Assembly: GCA_020444075.1 (NCBI GenBank) | Contig: JAHLLR010000027.1 | Location: 1 to 61,678 of the forward strand | Source: Deltaproteobacteria bacterium | GTDB lineage: Bacteria; Desulfobacterota; Desulfobacteria; Desulfobacterales; Desulfosarcinaceae | DNA: 61,678 nucleotides | Direction of reading: 5' to 3' | Shown here: positions 52,870-61,678 of the stretch, one piece after another | Layout: each line of letters opens with the position of its first letter | Numbering within the stretch: position 1 is the first letter of the stretch | The notes under the pieces: generated by a model | The model's input: only the letters and a program-made list of their open reading frames with translations | Told to the model about the DNA's origin: nothing | Database searches by the model: none | Program-made: the position numbers and the translations under genes

Positions 52870-54072
52870 TTAATTGATGGATATCAGCCGCACGTTCAGG
52901 GGCGTTGGGTTCTTCTCGTCGATCTGAAGTTGGGCCTCCCATTCATAGTAGTCCGGCAGATTCAATCTGACTTCATAACGTCCCGGAATCATGGGTATAT
53001 CAACAGGGGTAGTCCCCTTAAAGATAGAATCCACGAAAACCTGAGCACCTTCCGGAGTGCTGGTGACATTGAGAATGGATGAAGGCACCGGTGCCGCTGC
53101 TGAGTTGACAGGGGTGGATTCGACGGAGTTGCGGATCACCCTGTAGCCGACAATACCGGCAACCAGACACAAGCAAAAAATCACGATGACCAACCCCATT
53201 TTTTTCGACGTGCTTGCTTTTTGACGAGGGGTAGCCGGTTCCGGGAAAGGGTGAGCCGCGGCATCCAGGCAATGTTTCAGGGCAGCCGCCATTGCTTCAC
53301 CGGTTTGAAAACGGCTGGCAGGATCCTTGGAAAGGCTTTTCAGGATAAGATCGGCCAGAGCCCGGTTGTCAAGGCTGCCCCTATTCATCGGATCTTCCGG
53401 CGGTTCATGGGTGATGGAACGAAAGATGGCAGCGATATTCCCGCCACCGAAGGGACGCTTTCCCACCACCATCTCGTAGGCAATCACCCCTAGTGCATAC
53501 AGGTCTGTTCTGCCATCGGCCTTCTGTCCCATAACCTGCTCGGGAGCCATATAAACCGGGGTCCCAAGGATATCACCGGCCTGGGTCTGCTGGGCCGCAT
53601 CAGGGTCTTCGATGCGTGCAATGCCGAAGTCGGTCAACTTGATCCGGTTGTCCGGCGTGAGGATGATGTTAGATGGTTTGATGTCCCGGTGGGTTATCCC
53701 CTGGCGGTGGGCGTAACCCAGGGCTTCCGCCACCTGGACGCACATCCCCACCGTTTCATCCACCGGCACGGCCCTGTCTTTAATCACTTCGTTCAGCGGC
53801 CGGCCTTCCAGATATTCCATGGCAATGTATATCGTTCCATGGTCCTGTCCCACATCGTATACGGTAACGATGTTGGGGTGGGATATTCGGCCTATGGCCT
53901 TGGCCTCCCGAAGAAAGCGGAGAACAAAGTCCTGGCTAACGACCCGGTCGGGTCGAAGGACTTTCAGCGCCACCATCCGCTCGATCTGCGGGTCGTGGGC
54001 TTTGTAGACCACGCCCATGGTACCGCGTCCCAGCTCTTTAACAATTTCGTAACGTCCGTATTTCATTTTCAT
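52870..54072 (-). CDS. Ser/Thr protein kinase (Hanks type) with PEGA domain
   Basis: This 400-residue membrane kinase has its catalytic domain first (about residues 7-265): Gly loop LGRGTMGVVYKA, ATP-binding Lys37, Glu56, HRDIKPSN (128-135), DFG (148-150), GTPVYMAPEQ. A transmembrane helix (about 292-312) is followed by a periplasmic PEGA domain (LNVTSTPEGAQVFVDSIFKGTTPVDIP), known for binding the cell envelope or for protein contacts. All catalytic residues are present. It overlaps the PP2C gene by 4 bases (ATGA). Confidence 0.95.
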   Translation of the reverse strand: MKMKYGRYEIVKELGRGTMGVVYKAHDPQIERMVALKVLRPDRVVSQDFVLRFLREAKAIGRISHPNIVTVYDVGQDHGTIYIAMEYLEGRPLNEVIKDRAVPVDETVGMCVQVAEALGYAHRQGITHRDIKPSNIILTPDNRIKLTDFGIARIEDPDAAQQTQAGDILGTPVYMAPEQVMGQKADGRTDLYALGVIAYEMVVGKRPFGGGNIAAIFRSITHEPPEDPMNRGSLDNRALADLILKSLSKDPASRFQTGEAMAAALKHCLDAAAHPFPEPATPRQKASTSKKMGLVIVIFCLCLVAGIVGYRVIRNSVESTPVNSAAAPVPSSILNVTSTPEGAQVFVDSIFKGTTPVDIPMIPGRYEVRLNLPDYYEWEAQLQIDEKNPTPLNVRLISIN

Positions 54073-54812
54073 CGACCAATGGTGGACAAAACAACAGTCA
54101 CATTGTCTTTTCCACCGGCCTGTTTGGCCAGTTGAATCAAGGCCTGGGATTTTTCATTCAAATCCCCATCAGCACATAACGCTGCGAACACAGCCGAATC
54201 ATCGACCATATCGGTAAGCCCGTCGCTGCACAGCAGGAACAGGTCGCCCGGATTTCTTTTTCCTTTCAGAATATCAAGGGCAACCGTATCGTTAACGCCG
54301 ACAGCTCTGAGGATTACGTTGCGCATCGCATGCCGTCGGGCTTCTTCTGCACTGATAATCCCCTGATCCAGCTGCTCTTGAACCAACGAATGGTCTTTGG
54401 TCAGTTGTTTGAGGGTGCTGTTTTTCAGCCGGTAGGTTCTTGAATCGCCCACATGGCCGATTATGAAACTTTCCTGGGAAAAGGCCAGCAATTCGGCGGT
54501 ACACCCCATCCCCTGATCGTGGGGGTTGCGGCCGACATGCTTAAGGATTTTATCGTTGGCAAGCTTGAAGGTGGTCTGCACCCGGGCAATGGTGTTCTCT
54601 TCGGATGCCCCGTCGTGACCGGTAAACACAGCTTTGGCTGTATCGGCAAATATCTGACTGGCCACCTCTCCGGCGGCAGCTCCGCCCATGCCATCGGCAA
54701 CCAGGCAGTAATGGCATGCTTCACAGATATAAAATACATCCTCATTATTGGAACGTACATTTCCCACGTCCGTGGCACCGTGGTAATTGATCATCGGTAA
54801 ATCCTGTGACAC
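54069..54812 (-). CDS. PP2C-type Ser/Thr protein phosphatase
   Basis: This 247-residue metal-dependent phosphatase probably reverses the adjacent kinases. It has ATDVGNVRSNNED, VADGMGGAAAGEVAS, GDSRTYRL, LFLLCSDGLTDMVDD and GGKDNVTVVL, so the metal-binding Asp residues are intact. The start is uncertain: a GTG at 54812 with AAAGGTGG seven bases ahead is chosen; the ATG at 54794 is an alternative six codons later. It follows the kinase at 54917 and overlaps the next kinase gene by 4 bases. Confidence 0.93.
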   Translation of the reverse strand: MSQDLPMINYHGATDVGNVRSNNEDVFYICEACHYCLVADGMGGAAAGEVASQIFADTAKAVFTGHDGASEENTIARVQTTFKLANDKILKHVGRNPHDQGMGCTAELLAFSQESFIIGHVGDSRTYRLKNSTLKQLTKDHSLVQEQLDQGIISAEEARRHAMRNVILRAVGVNDTVALDILKGKRNPGDLFLLCSDGLTDMVDDSAVFAALCADGDLNEKSQALIQLAKQAGGKDNVTVVLSTIGR

Positions 54813-54916
54813 CTGAGTTCCACCTTTCACATCACATCGGTTGTTTGGGAAAATCGAACCCGCGAAGATTCCTCTACCAGCAAGCCTCACGGTTTCCAGG
54901 CCAGACACTGCTGTGG

Positions 54917-56554
54917 TCAGGCAACGGGTTCAGGTTCCGGTTTTTCAAAGTTGGTCTGCATGAACAGCGCCAGGTCAGAGGCATCGTAGGTAATTCCCAG
55001 GTGATTCTTCAATTTCAGCAGATCGTTGTTTAACTCCTGGGCGGTCTGATATCGTTTGACGGTCGATTTCTCAAGACACTTCATGACGATATCGTTCAAT
55101 CCTTGGGGGATGTCCGGCCTTTTGGTAATGATCGGCGGGATAGTCATCTGGGGAATGGTCCGAATAGCTTCAATATCGTTGGCGAATCGATACAGGCGGC
55201 TGCCTGAAAGAATTTCATAAAAGACCAGCCCTAAGGCATAAATGTCGATCTGATGGTTCACCTCCTGCCCCATGGCCTGCTCAGGGGACAAATAGGAAAG
55301 TTTGCCTTTTATCACGCCTGCCTGTGTCAACGAAGGTTCTGAAGTGGCTTTGGAAATACCGAAGTCGCTGAGTTTAACTTCACCGTTCAGGGAGATCAAG
55401 ATATTCTGGGGGCTGATATCCCGGTGGATAATATTCAGTGGCTTCCCGCTCTTGTCATCCTTGCGCGCATGGGAGTATTGCAGGCCGCTGCTGATCTTCA
55501 GAATCAGAAACACCGCCATATCCACCGGCAGGCCCTTTTTCAAAAACCCCATGATCTCGGCGAGGTTCTTTCCGTTCACATATTCCATGGCGATAAAATA
55601 GGCGTTCTGGATTTTTCCAAAATCGGCAATTTGAACCACATTGGGATGCTGAAGGAGCGCCGCCAGTCTAGCTTCCCGGATAAACATATCTATGAAATCG
55701 CGGTTGTCTGCCAGATGGGGCAATACCTTTTTAACGGCAACCGTTTTTCGGAAACCGTCTTCCCGAAGATAATCGGCCAGATAAAGCTCCGCCATCCCCC
55801 CTTGAGCAATCTTTCGGGTCAGCAGATAAGGCCCAATCCGGGTCATGCCTTCCATGGCTTTTTGCCGCACCATCTTCCGATGGGTAAGGGTGCGTTCCAG
55901 CAGAAAAAGCATGCCGGCAGTGGCGGCCAGACTGGAGACCAGAAACAACACCATGAAAAAGTTGTAGGATTTCACCGCCGATGCCAGCTTGTTTCCCCTC
56001 CAGCCAATGGACACCTTTCCGATTTTCACACCGGAATAGGTAACCTCGTTTTCAAAGATGATGACAGACGCCTGGCCATCGATCATCCCCGATGCGATTC
56101 GAACGCCATTAAGGGCATCAATTGTGGCATCCTTCGCCACGGGTTCCAGATGCAGGTTGATTTTAGCGGGATTTGAATGGGCAAGGATCTTGTCCTGATG
56201 ATCCAGAATGGCAGCATATCGGATTTCCGGGTTTTCCATCACCTCACGAATGGCGACATTCAAAGAGAGGATATCGGTGGACAGAATAGGTGAACCGCTC
56301 TTATCGGCAAGACCTAAGGCCACATCGACGCCCTTGTTGAAAAATGTCTTTTCTGCGGTGTCGATTTTCCCCTGAAGGATAAAAAAGACAATGAGATTGA
56401 GGACCATCCAGGCGGCCACACCAACAGCGACATGCCGTTTGATCGGGGAGCCGGACATGAAAGCCTTGACCTTTCCGGTGAACGAATTAACCGTTGTGGT
56501 GGACAACTGCTTCATCCACATCATTGTTGTCGATGCTTTCTCGCTGGCGGGCAT
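54917..56554 (-). CDS. Membrane Ser/Thr protein kinase with periplasmic sensor domain
   Basis: This 545-residue kinase is built opposite to the other: two transmembrane helices (about 42-61 and 199-220) enclose a periplasmic sensor, and the cytoplasmic kinase comes last (about 241-520). Lys275, Glu294, HRDISPQN (377-384) and DFG (397-399) are in place, so it should be active. The sensor has DHQDKILAHSNP (118-129) and YSGVKIGK (173-180), matching the kinase-less membrane protein encoded just upstream. The ATG at 56554 has AGGAG seven bases ahead; a GTG two codons earlier overlaps the preceding stop. Confidence 0.94.
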   Translation of the reverse strand: MPASEKASTTMMWMKQLSTTTVNSFTGKVKAFMSGSPIKRHVAVGVAAWMVLNLIVFFILQGKIDTAEKTFFNKGVDVALGLADKSGSPILSTDILSLNVAIREVMENPEIRYAAILDHQDKILAHSNPAKINLHLEPVAKDATIDALNGVRIASGMIDGQASVIIFENEVTYSGVKIGKVSIGWRGNKLASAVKSYNFFMVLFLVSSLAATAGMLFLLERTLTHRKMVRQKAMEGMTRIGPYLLTRKIAQGGMAELYLADYLREDGFRKTVAVKKVLPHLADNRDFIDMFIREARLAALLQHPNVVQIADFGKIQNAYFIAMEYVNGKNLAEIMGFLKKGLPVDMAVFLILKISSGLQYSHARKDDKSGKPLNIIHRDISPQNILISLNGEVKLSDFGISKATSEPSLTQAGVIKGKLSYLSPEQAMGQEVNHQIDIYALGLVFYEILSGSRLYRFANDIEAIRTIPQMTIPPIITKRPDIPQGLNDIVMKCLEKSTVKRYQTAQELNNDLLKLKNHLGITYDASDLALFMQTNFEKPEPEPVA

Positions 56555-56556
56555 GC

Positions 56557-57288
56557 TCACTCTCCTTGCCGTCCGGTTGATCTTTTTTCAAAGGGCATTT
56601 CAATCACCGGATAATTTTTTATGATATCAGCACATCGATGGATCATCTGGCTCCGAAGCGACCCACGATCTTCACGGCGCGATATTTCACGAAAATTGAC
56701 CCCTGTGGCGAGCAGCAACGGTGCAACCCCATTAAAATCAAGAACCAGCAATAGGAATACAATCAGCAGAAAACTGACCATTGCCGATATAAAGAAGGCC
56801 GTGGTCAGCCCGGCGGGACCGCTGGCGTCCATTGCCAGAAAAATCTCGCCGATTTTAGTGCCGGCATAAACAATGTCTGATGAAAAGCATACCGCCCGGG
56901 TACCGTCATCGAGGGTATGGGGCCAGTAGCTCACACCGTCTTTCTGCTGTTCCGCTTTTGGCGACATCGACAGCAGTTGGTCTGGATTGGTGAAAGCGAT
57001 AATTTTATTTTTGTGATCAATGATGGAAACATTGACCACACTCTTTACCCCGGCAACATCCTGCGTCAGAAGGGTCAACGCCTGGACATTACGTTCAAGC
57101 AACGGCAGGCCGGCGTGTTGGGCGTTTACCAGGGCGGTTCGAATTCCTTTGGTGGTAACGCGATCCACCCGGTTTTTTTCCTGGGCAGTTATGAACAGGT
57201 AAAAGAAGACGGCCACCACCCAAAAGATGAGCAGGCAGGTAAACCAACGGGTTTTATTAATCCGTTCGGGTTTGTTGTCGGGCTTCAC
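56557..57288 (-). CDS. Membrane sensor protein, kinase-less paralogue of the kinase sensor
   Basis: This 243-residue protein has helices near residues 15-33 and 160-185 around a periplasmic domain. The domain shares DHKNKIIAFTNP (91-102) and YAGTKIGE (141-148) with the sensor of the kinase encoded next, in the same order and spacing. A cytoplasmic tail of about 55 residues (REISRREDRGSLRSQMIHRCADII) replaces the kinase. It probably forms a heterodimer with, or competes with, the kinase sensor. It starts with GTG and its stop lies next to the kinase start, so the two are coupled. Confidence 0.8.
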   Translation of the reverse strand: MKPDNKPERINKTRWFTCLLIFWVVAVFFYLFITAQEKNRVDRVTTKGIRTALVNAQHAGLPLLERNVQALTLLTQDVAGVKSVVNVSIIDHKNKIIAFTNPDQLLSMSPKAEQQKDGVSYWPHTLDDGTRAVCFSSDIVYAGTKIGEIFLAMDASGPAGLTTAFFISAMVSFLLIVFLLLVLDFNGVAPLLLATGVNFREISRREDRGSLRSQMIHRCADIIKNYPVIEMPFEKRSTGRQGE

Positions 57289-57723
57289 GTCAGCTGTCCT
57301 CAGGACTCGGGGTCAATGTGCGTAAAAATCCTGAACGGCGTTTCAGGGTCTTGAGATATAGACCCGCCAAAAGCCCTGCCGGATAACCATGCCACCGTTT
57401 TTCAATCCTTTAAATATTCATAAAATTATTATGATACCAGTGGATTGTCAAGGGACTTCTCCTTTTCATCAGTCCACTCAACCGCAACATGACGATGAAC
57501 GATCGTGCCTGCCATGGTCATCCTGCATCACCAGCGGACAGCTAAAACCGCTCCTTTGAGGGTTCTTGAACGGTGAATGTGTACGTCCGCCGACTATTGA
57601 ATTTTATAAGCTGCTATGGTAGATAAGGGCAGGATATTCTTGAAAGATAGAACAAGCGTGAGTCCTTTTCGAGCACGGCACTGATTCTCGCGACTTTTCT
57701 TAGTTGTTACCGGAGCTGTCACC
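57289..57723. other. Divergent intergenic region, about 435 bp
   Basis: This gap separates the minus-strand phosphorylation cluster from the plus-strand envelope genes and should hold promoters for both. It is partly AT-rich (57400-57460). No coding frame, repeat or clear promoter pair could be defended. Confidence 0.5.
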
Positions 57724-58746
57724 ATGGCCCTGACTGACTCACGTTCAACACTTTTATCTGCCGATATTCCCCTGTTTCTGATATTTTTGGTCGTTTTCTC
57801 GGGCTGTGCCGGTCCAAACGCTATTCCCACGCTTATGCGACCCGATGTATACCGTTCGGATGAACGAATTCTACATCGTCTCAAGCCCGGTGAAACGCCG
57901 GAAATACTGGCTGAAAAGTATCTGGGAGATGCACGGCTGGCATGGATGGTGGAAGATGCCAATCCCAAAGAGGCCTTTTTGCCTGACCGTTTCGTGGTGA
58001 TACCTCTGGTCATACCGAACCGCGCCGGCATCACCGACAAAGGATACCAGACGGTTCCGATCTTATGTTATCACCGGTTTGCCTTATCCTGCGATTCACC
58101 CCTGTGCATGCCCGCAGATATCTTTGAACAGCAGATTCGATATCTCAAGGAGAACGGTTACCGGGTAATCGGCCCCGAAGCTCTGGTCGATTTTCTGGAT
58201 TACCGCAAACCGATACCGAAAAAGGCCGTCATGATTTCCGTGGACGATGGTTATCGCTCCGTATATGATGTGGCTTACCCGATTTTGAAAAAATACGGAT
58301 TTACGGCCACACTATTTATATACATAGACTATGTGGGGGTTTCCAGCCAGGCGATCACCTGGGACCAGTTGCGGGAATTGAAGGGGGAGGGATTTTACAT
58401 CGGCTCTCATTCTGCCTCTCACAGCGATCTTTCCAAACAGAAAAAAGATGAGGATGGCGCGGCCTACCTGGCCCGACTGAAATGGGAGATATTCAAATCC
58501 AAGCAGATCATTGATGAAAAGCTTGATCAGGACACTATAATTTTTTCCTACCCTTTTGGCAGACGGAACCTGACGGTCGCTTCTTTGGCACGGAAGGCCG
58601 GGTATAAAATTGCGGTTACCGTAGACCGGGGAAGCAACCCGTTTTTCGCCGATCCCTTTCTGATCAAACGGGACCAGATTTTAAAGCGGGATATGGACCG
58701 TTTTGCCTCCCGTTTAAAAACCTTTACTAATTATCCGTTAGAGTGA
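57724..58746 (+). CDS. Polysaccharide deacetylase lipoprotein (NodB domain, LysM-like N terminus)
   Basis: This 340-residue exported protein has a lipobox ending VFSGC (near residue 28). Residues 50-80 resemble a LysM motif (LKPGETPEILAEKYLGDARLAWMVEDAN), possibly for peptidoglycan binding. The NodB deacetylase domain follows: ISVDDGYRS (Asp-Asp near 171), HSASHSDLS (two His near 226) and FSYPFGRRN. The motifs and the ILCYHRF start resemble PgaB-type and peptidoglycan deacetylases. The ATG follows GGAGCTGTCACC. The next gene starts 7 bp after its stop. Confidence 0.9.
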   Translation: MALTDSRSTLLSADIPLFLIFLVVFSGCAGPNAIPTLMRPDVYRSDERILHRLKPGETPEILAEKYLGDARLAWMVEDANPKEAFLPDRFVVIPLVIPNRAGITDKGYQTVPILCYHRFALSCDSPLCMPADIFEQQIRYLKENGYRVIGPEALVDFLDYRKPIPKKAVMISVDDGYRSVYDVAYPILKKYGFTATLFIYIDYVGVSSQAITWDQLRELKGEGFYIGSHSASHSDLSKQKKDEDGAAYLARLKWEIFKSKQIIDEKLDQDTIIFSYPFGRRNLTVASLARKAGYKIAVTVDRGSNPFFADPFLIKRDQILKRDMDRFASRLKTFTNYPLE

Positions 58747-58753
58747 ACATGCC

Positions 58754-60397
58754 ATGAAACGTAAACACATAGGTGTCGGGTTGGGGTTGTTGCTGATCAT
58801 CTTTTGGGGCTGCCAGGCATCCCAAGCTCCCCGGGAAAAGAACAAACAGGCCAACACGTATATCCAACAGGCCCAGGCTTATGAAAGTCAGGGAAATCTG
58901 GTAGAGGCGCTGGAGCAGTATAAACTGGCCCAAACCATCAACCCCAACGAACCGGTCATCACCGACGGCATCGACCGCCTCGAAAAGCAGCTGAATGAAC
59001 TGGCCGAGACCCACTATCAGGCCGGCCTCCGCTTCAGGGATAAAGGTAAATGGGATCTGGCGAAAAAAGAGTTCTTAACAACGCTGAGATACCGTCCGGA
59101 GCATGAAAAAGCAGCCGCCATGTTGCAACAGCGCCAGCCGGAGGGTGAGGGAAAATTCATCACCCATGAGATCGCCCCCGGAGAAAGCATTTCCAAGCTG
59201 GCACTCAAGTACTATGGTGACTATAGAAAATACCCTCACATCGTCAATTTCAACAACCTGACCGACGCAACCCAAGTCAGGGTCGGCCAGCGAATTATGG
59301 TGCCGGTTATCGACGGTGTAACCATTGAGGATCTGATTCGTATCAGCACCGGTTCGTCCGCGCAGCCGCCCGCTGTGAAAGGTGAATTCACCGTGCATCA
59401 AATCCAGCCGGGAGAAAGCCTGGCCAAGGTTGCCCAGATTTATTACGGCGATTACAAATTGTTTCCCATCATCGCCAAATACAACGGCATAACAGATCCC
59501 ACCAGCGTCAAGGCGGGACAGAAAGTGAAAGTACCTCGACTGGGACAGCCCCCTGAAGCGGCGACCACAACCCCTTACCGCCCTGAAGTCCCTGGATCGG
59601 GAGCCGTCGCCGACGCACCTGAACCACCGGTTGGATCCGTTGAAACACCCCGACCCGAGTTGTCGGAGCCTGTGGACCAGGTGGCGGAATATCGTGAGAC
59701 AGGTATTGTCCTGTTTAATGAAAAAAAATACGAGGAGGCAATCGTTGAATTTCAGAAAGTGCTCAGTGCCGCCCCGGAGGACGCCGATGCCATCGCCTAT
59801 ATCTCCCGGGCATATGTTGAAACGGGCAAAGAGCACCTTGCGGCGAATCGTCTCAATGAAGCCAAAACCGCGTTCATCACGGCCCTTGACTACGATGACA
59901 ATTGCCGGGACTGCCAGGAACTGTTGGCCCAGTGCCGCACAGCAGAGGCCAATGCCCTAATAAAAGAAGGCGAAGCGTATTTTCAGAAAAATCAATACGA
60001 CAAAGCCATCTCAACACTCGAACGTGCCGCGGCACTGAACCCGAACGATGCAACAGCAGCCGACCTGCTGTTTCAGACCCTTTATCAAAAAGCCCTGATA
60101 CTCTACAACAAACAGGATTATCTGGCTGCTAGAACCGGCTTTGAGAAAGCAGCCGCCATTAAACCGGACTGCAGTGAATGCAAGCAGTATGTTGAAAACT
60201 GTCTGGCAGAATACAAGGAGTTCCACTATAACGAAGGCATTGTCTTTTTCGGCCAGGAAGCGCTGAAAAAGGCGATTGAATCCTGGGAAAAAGTGACGGC
60301 GGTTGATCCCGACTACAAAGATGTTCAACAGAACCTGAAAAAAGCAACCTTGCTGAATGAGCGGCTGGAAAGGATCAAGAAAAGCACCGCCGAATAA
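58754..60397 (+). CDS. Lipoprotein with two LysM domains and TPR repeats
   Basis: This 547-residue lipoprotein (lipobox ending IIFWGC, Cys20) has an N-terminal TPR (AYESQGNLVEALEQYKLAQTINP), two LysM domains (about 135-180, IAPGESISKLALKYYGDYRKYP; about 213-258, IQPGESLAKVAQIYYGDYKLFP) and, after a Pro-rich linker, TPRs to the end (AISTLERAAALNPNDATAADLL). LysM binds peptidoglycan, so it probably anchors partner proteins to the cell wall. Repeated DNCRDCQELLAQCR and PDCSECKQYVENC give a regular Cys pattern within the TPRs. It is cotranscribed with the deacetylase. Confidence 0.93.
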   Translation: MKRKHIGVGLGLLLIIFWGCQASQAPREKNKQANTYIQQAQAYESQGNLVEALEQYKLAQTINPNEPVITDGIDRLEKQLNELAETHYQAGLRFRDKGKWDLAKKEFLTTLRYRPEHEKAAAMLQQRQPEGEGKFITHEIAPGESISKLALKYYGDYRKYPHIVNFNNLTDATQVRVGQRIMVPVIDGVTIEDLIRISTGSSAQPPAVKGEFTVHQIQPGESLAKVAQIYYGDYKLFPIIAKYNGITDPTSVKAGQKVKVPRLGQPPEAATTTPYRPEVPGSGAVADAPEPPVGSVETPRPELSEPVDQVAEYRETGIVLFNEKKYEEAIVEFQKVLSAAPEDADAIAYISRAYVETGKEHLAANRLNEAKTAFITALDYDDNCRDCQELLAQCRTAEANALIKEGEAYFQKNQYDKAISTLERAAALNPNDATAADLLFQTLYQKALILYNKQDYLAARTGFEKAAAIKPDCSECKQYVENCLAEYKEFHYNEGIVFFGQEALKKAIESWEKVTAVDPDYKDVQQNLKKATLLNERLERIKKSTAE

Positions 60398-60414
60398 GGG
60401 GGGAGGAAAACCCC

Positions 60415-60445
60415 TTGACATCAGCCATACTTTTGCGGCTATAGT
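60415..60445 (+). promoter_or_regulatory. Possible sigma-70-type promoter for the FHA gene
   Basis: TTGACA (60415-60420) and TATAGT (60440-60445) are separated by 19 bases, two more than ideal. The FHA start codon lies 73 bases downstream. Confidence 0.35.
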
Positions 60446-60517
60446 CGGCTCAATTATATCGCCACTGCGTCACTGCAAAATCGCAACCCAAGAACTGATC
60501 CATGCAGGTGGGACAAT

Positions 60518-61465
60518 ATGCCCCAGATGCCGAACATCATCGTACAACTGGTTCACATCCAGGGCCCATTGAAAGGGCAGATCCAGGATTTTTCGCAATT
60601 TCCCGTTCAAATCGGCCGCCACTCCTCATGCCAGGTTCGTTTTGAAAAAGACCTGACGACCATTTCCAGGCGACATGCACGTATTGAGCGACAGGGAAAC
60701 CGATTTCGTATCATCGACGCCAGCACCAACGGCACCTACGTCAATGGGAAACGCATAGCCGACGTTTATTTGAGAGACGGCGATGTGATCACTTTTTCGG
60801 AAAATGGCCCCAAAGCCAGTTTTCTGACCAAAATTGAAGCCGGCGAGGCACCCATTCCTCATACACGGCCGGCACAACCGGCCCGACCGATGCCACCGTC
60901 ACCCGTTTCAGCGCCGCCACCGCAGATGTCAGCACCCTCGCCAGTCCGTGTGCCAGAGATCCCTTCCACGCCCCCTCCGCATATCCCCGAACCCGGTCTG
61001 ACCGTGGGTCCCGGATTGGAGATCCCCGTGATCAGCACCAATGCACCGCTGGTTATCCAGTTTGGCCCAACCCTTCAATCTTACAACCTTCTACCCGTTA
61101 CCATGGGTACCGATCCGGCATGTGATTTCGTGATGGCCAACAACGCACTTGCCGGACGACACCTCCAGATATTCTTCAATGAAAACGAATACTATGCAAA
61201 AGACCTAACTGGGCGAAGCACGGTTTCCATCAATGGCCGGCCGGTTGGCACGCAATCGGTTTTGGCCCAGGGCGCCGAGTTATCACTGACCGACCGGGGA
61301 CCAAAATTCAGATTCCTTGGTGGTGGACGATTGGCAGAGATACAAGATGTGGTATCAGACCCCCTGGAAAAGACCGATGCCGACGCCAATTTAAGGGGAG
61401 CAAATAGCGAACCCTCCGTACCCCAAAAAAAATCAAAATCCCTGTTTAAAAGCTTTTTCAGTTAG
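60518..61465 (+). CDS. Protein with two FHA domains
   Basis: This 315-residue cytoplasmic protein has an FHA domain at each end. The first (about residues 15-110) keeps the phosphothreonine-binding residues: IGRHSSCQV, TTISRRHARIE and STNGTYVNGKRI. A Pro/Ser-rich linker (about 115-165) leads to the second (MGTDPACDFVMANNALAGRHLQIFF, TGRSTVSINGRPV), in which the binding Ser-Arg is altered to Ala-Gly-Arg. The first domain should bind a phosphothreonine made by the neighbouring kinases; the second may be structural. The C terminus is basic (KKSKSLFKSFF). Confidence 0.94.
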   Translation: MPQMPNIIVQLVHIQGPLKGQIQDFSQFPVQIGRHSSCQVRFEKDLTTISRRHARIERQGNRFRIIDASTNGTYVNGKRIADVYLRDGDVITFSENGPKASFLTKIEAGEAPIPHTRPAQPARPMPPSPVSAPPPQMSAPSPVRVPEIPSTPPPHIPEPGLTVGPGLEIPVISTNAPLVIQFGPTLQSYNLLPVTMGTDPACDFVMANNALAGRHLQIFFNENEYYAKDLTGRSTVSINGRPVGTQSVLAQGAELSLTDRGPKFRFLGGGRLAEIQDVVSDPLEKTDADANLRGANSEPSVPQKKSKSLFKSFFS

Positions 61466-61678
61466 CCCTTCGAACTTCTGTGAAAATGAGCTGCCATTTC
61501 ATAATCGCAGCCATCTTTCTTTTTCGATCCTCCCGGTTTCCGCCCGCGCCCTATAGCGCTACTATCCAAACCTTTTGAACTCGCTTCAAAACACCATATA
61601 TTGTTTTAATAAACACGAATCCATACCACATGGTGTATAGGTAGGACACCTGACAGGGAGTGACGGGTAGCCGGCTCA

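Overview
The window is a gene-dense stretch (about 50 protein genes, two tRNAs) of a chromosome that most resembles an anaerobic deltaproteobacterium of the Desulfobacterota, in the Desulfosarcina/Desulfobacteraceae range. This placement is an inference from gene content and protein style: a Desulfobacterota-type maf-yggS-queH run, an ACT-domain protein next to PaaK, a Mut7-C/Mrp/ATP-grasp block, Hanks-type kinases with PEGA and FHA proteins, and many PilZ proteins. No rRNA, CRISPR array, prophage or intact insertion sequence was seen.

Layout. 0-5 kb: the end of an unidentified gene, a periplasmic cyclophilin, an XPB-like helicase, small unknown genes, a cereblon-like CULT-domain protein, an HU/IHF protein and a PilZ protein. 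5-14.4 kb: recC-recB-recD, overlapping end to end. 14.6-22.6 kb: an envelope and signalling region with an ECF sigma/anti-sigma operon, two related small exported proteins, a PhnD-type binding protein followed by a chemoreceptor, and an OmpA-type lipoprotein. 22.6-31.5 kb: DAHP synthase, tRNA-Leu, a Rossmann protein with a cysteine cluster, maf-yggS-queH-M48 peptidase, and an orphan GspE/PilB ATPase. 31.7-39.9 kb: ACT protein, phenylacetate-CoA ligase, crotonase, cell-wall amidase, MutS and a LapA-like protein. 40-47.7 kb: a long operon reading from an RpoH-type sigma factor through lipoprotein, Mut7-C, Mrp, ATP-grasp and dGTPase-like genes to a UPF0280 protein. 47.8-50.4 kb: tRNA-Arg, palindromic repeats, a CheY-like regulator, an HDOD protein and a PilZ protein. 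50.8-61.5 kb: a Ser/Thr phosphorylation cluster (two kinases, a PP2C phosphatase, a kinase-less sensor, a thioredoxin-fold/TPR protein) facing a polysaccharide deacetylase, a LysM/TPR lipoprotein and a double-FHA protein.

The most notable results come from reading promoters and protein families together. (1) One promoter architecture, GAACTTTTTT, eight bases, GGTGTCTA, occurs three times with no mismatch: ahead of the ECF sigma operon and ahead of each of two paralogous exported glycine-zipper proteins lying 6.6 kb apart. This defines a small envelope regulon and implies that the sigma factor's first possible start codon lies inside its own -10 element. (2) The protein at 3618-4163 keeps the four zinc cysteines and the three-tryptophan cage of the thalidomide-binding CULT domain at the spacing of human cereblon. 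(3) Two flagellar-type (sigma-28) promoters precede the binding-protein/chemoreceptor pair and the CheY-like gene. (4) The kinase cluster encodes a membrane sensor twice, once fused to a kinase and once alone.
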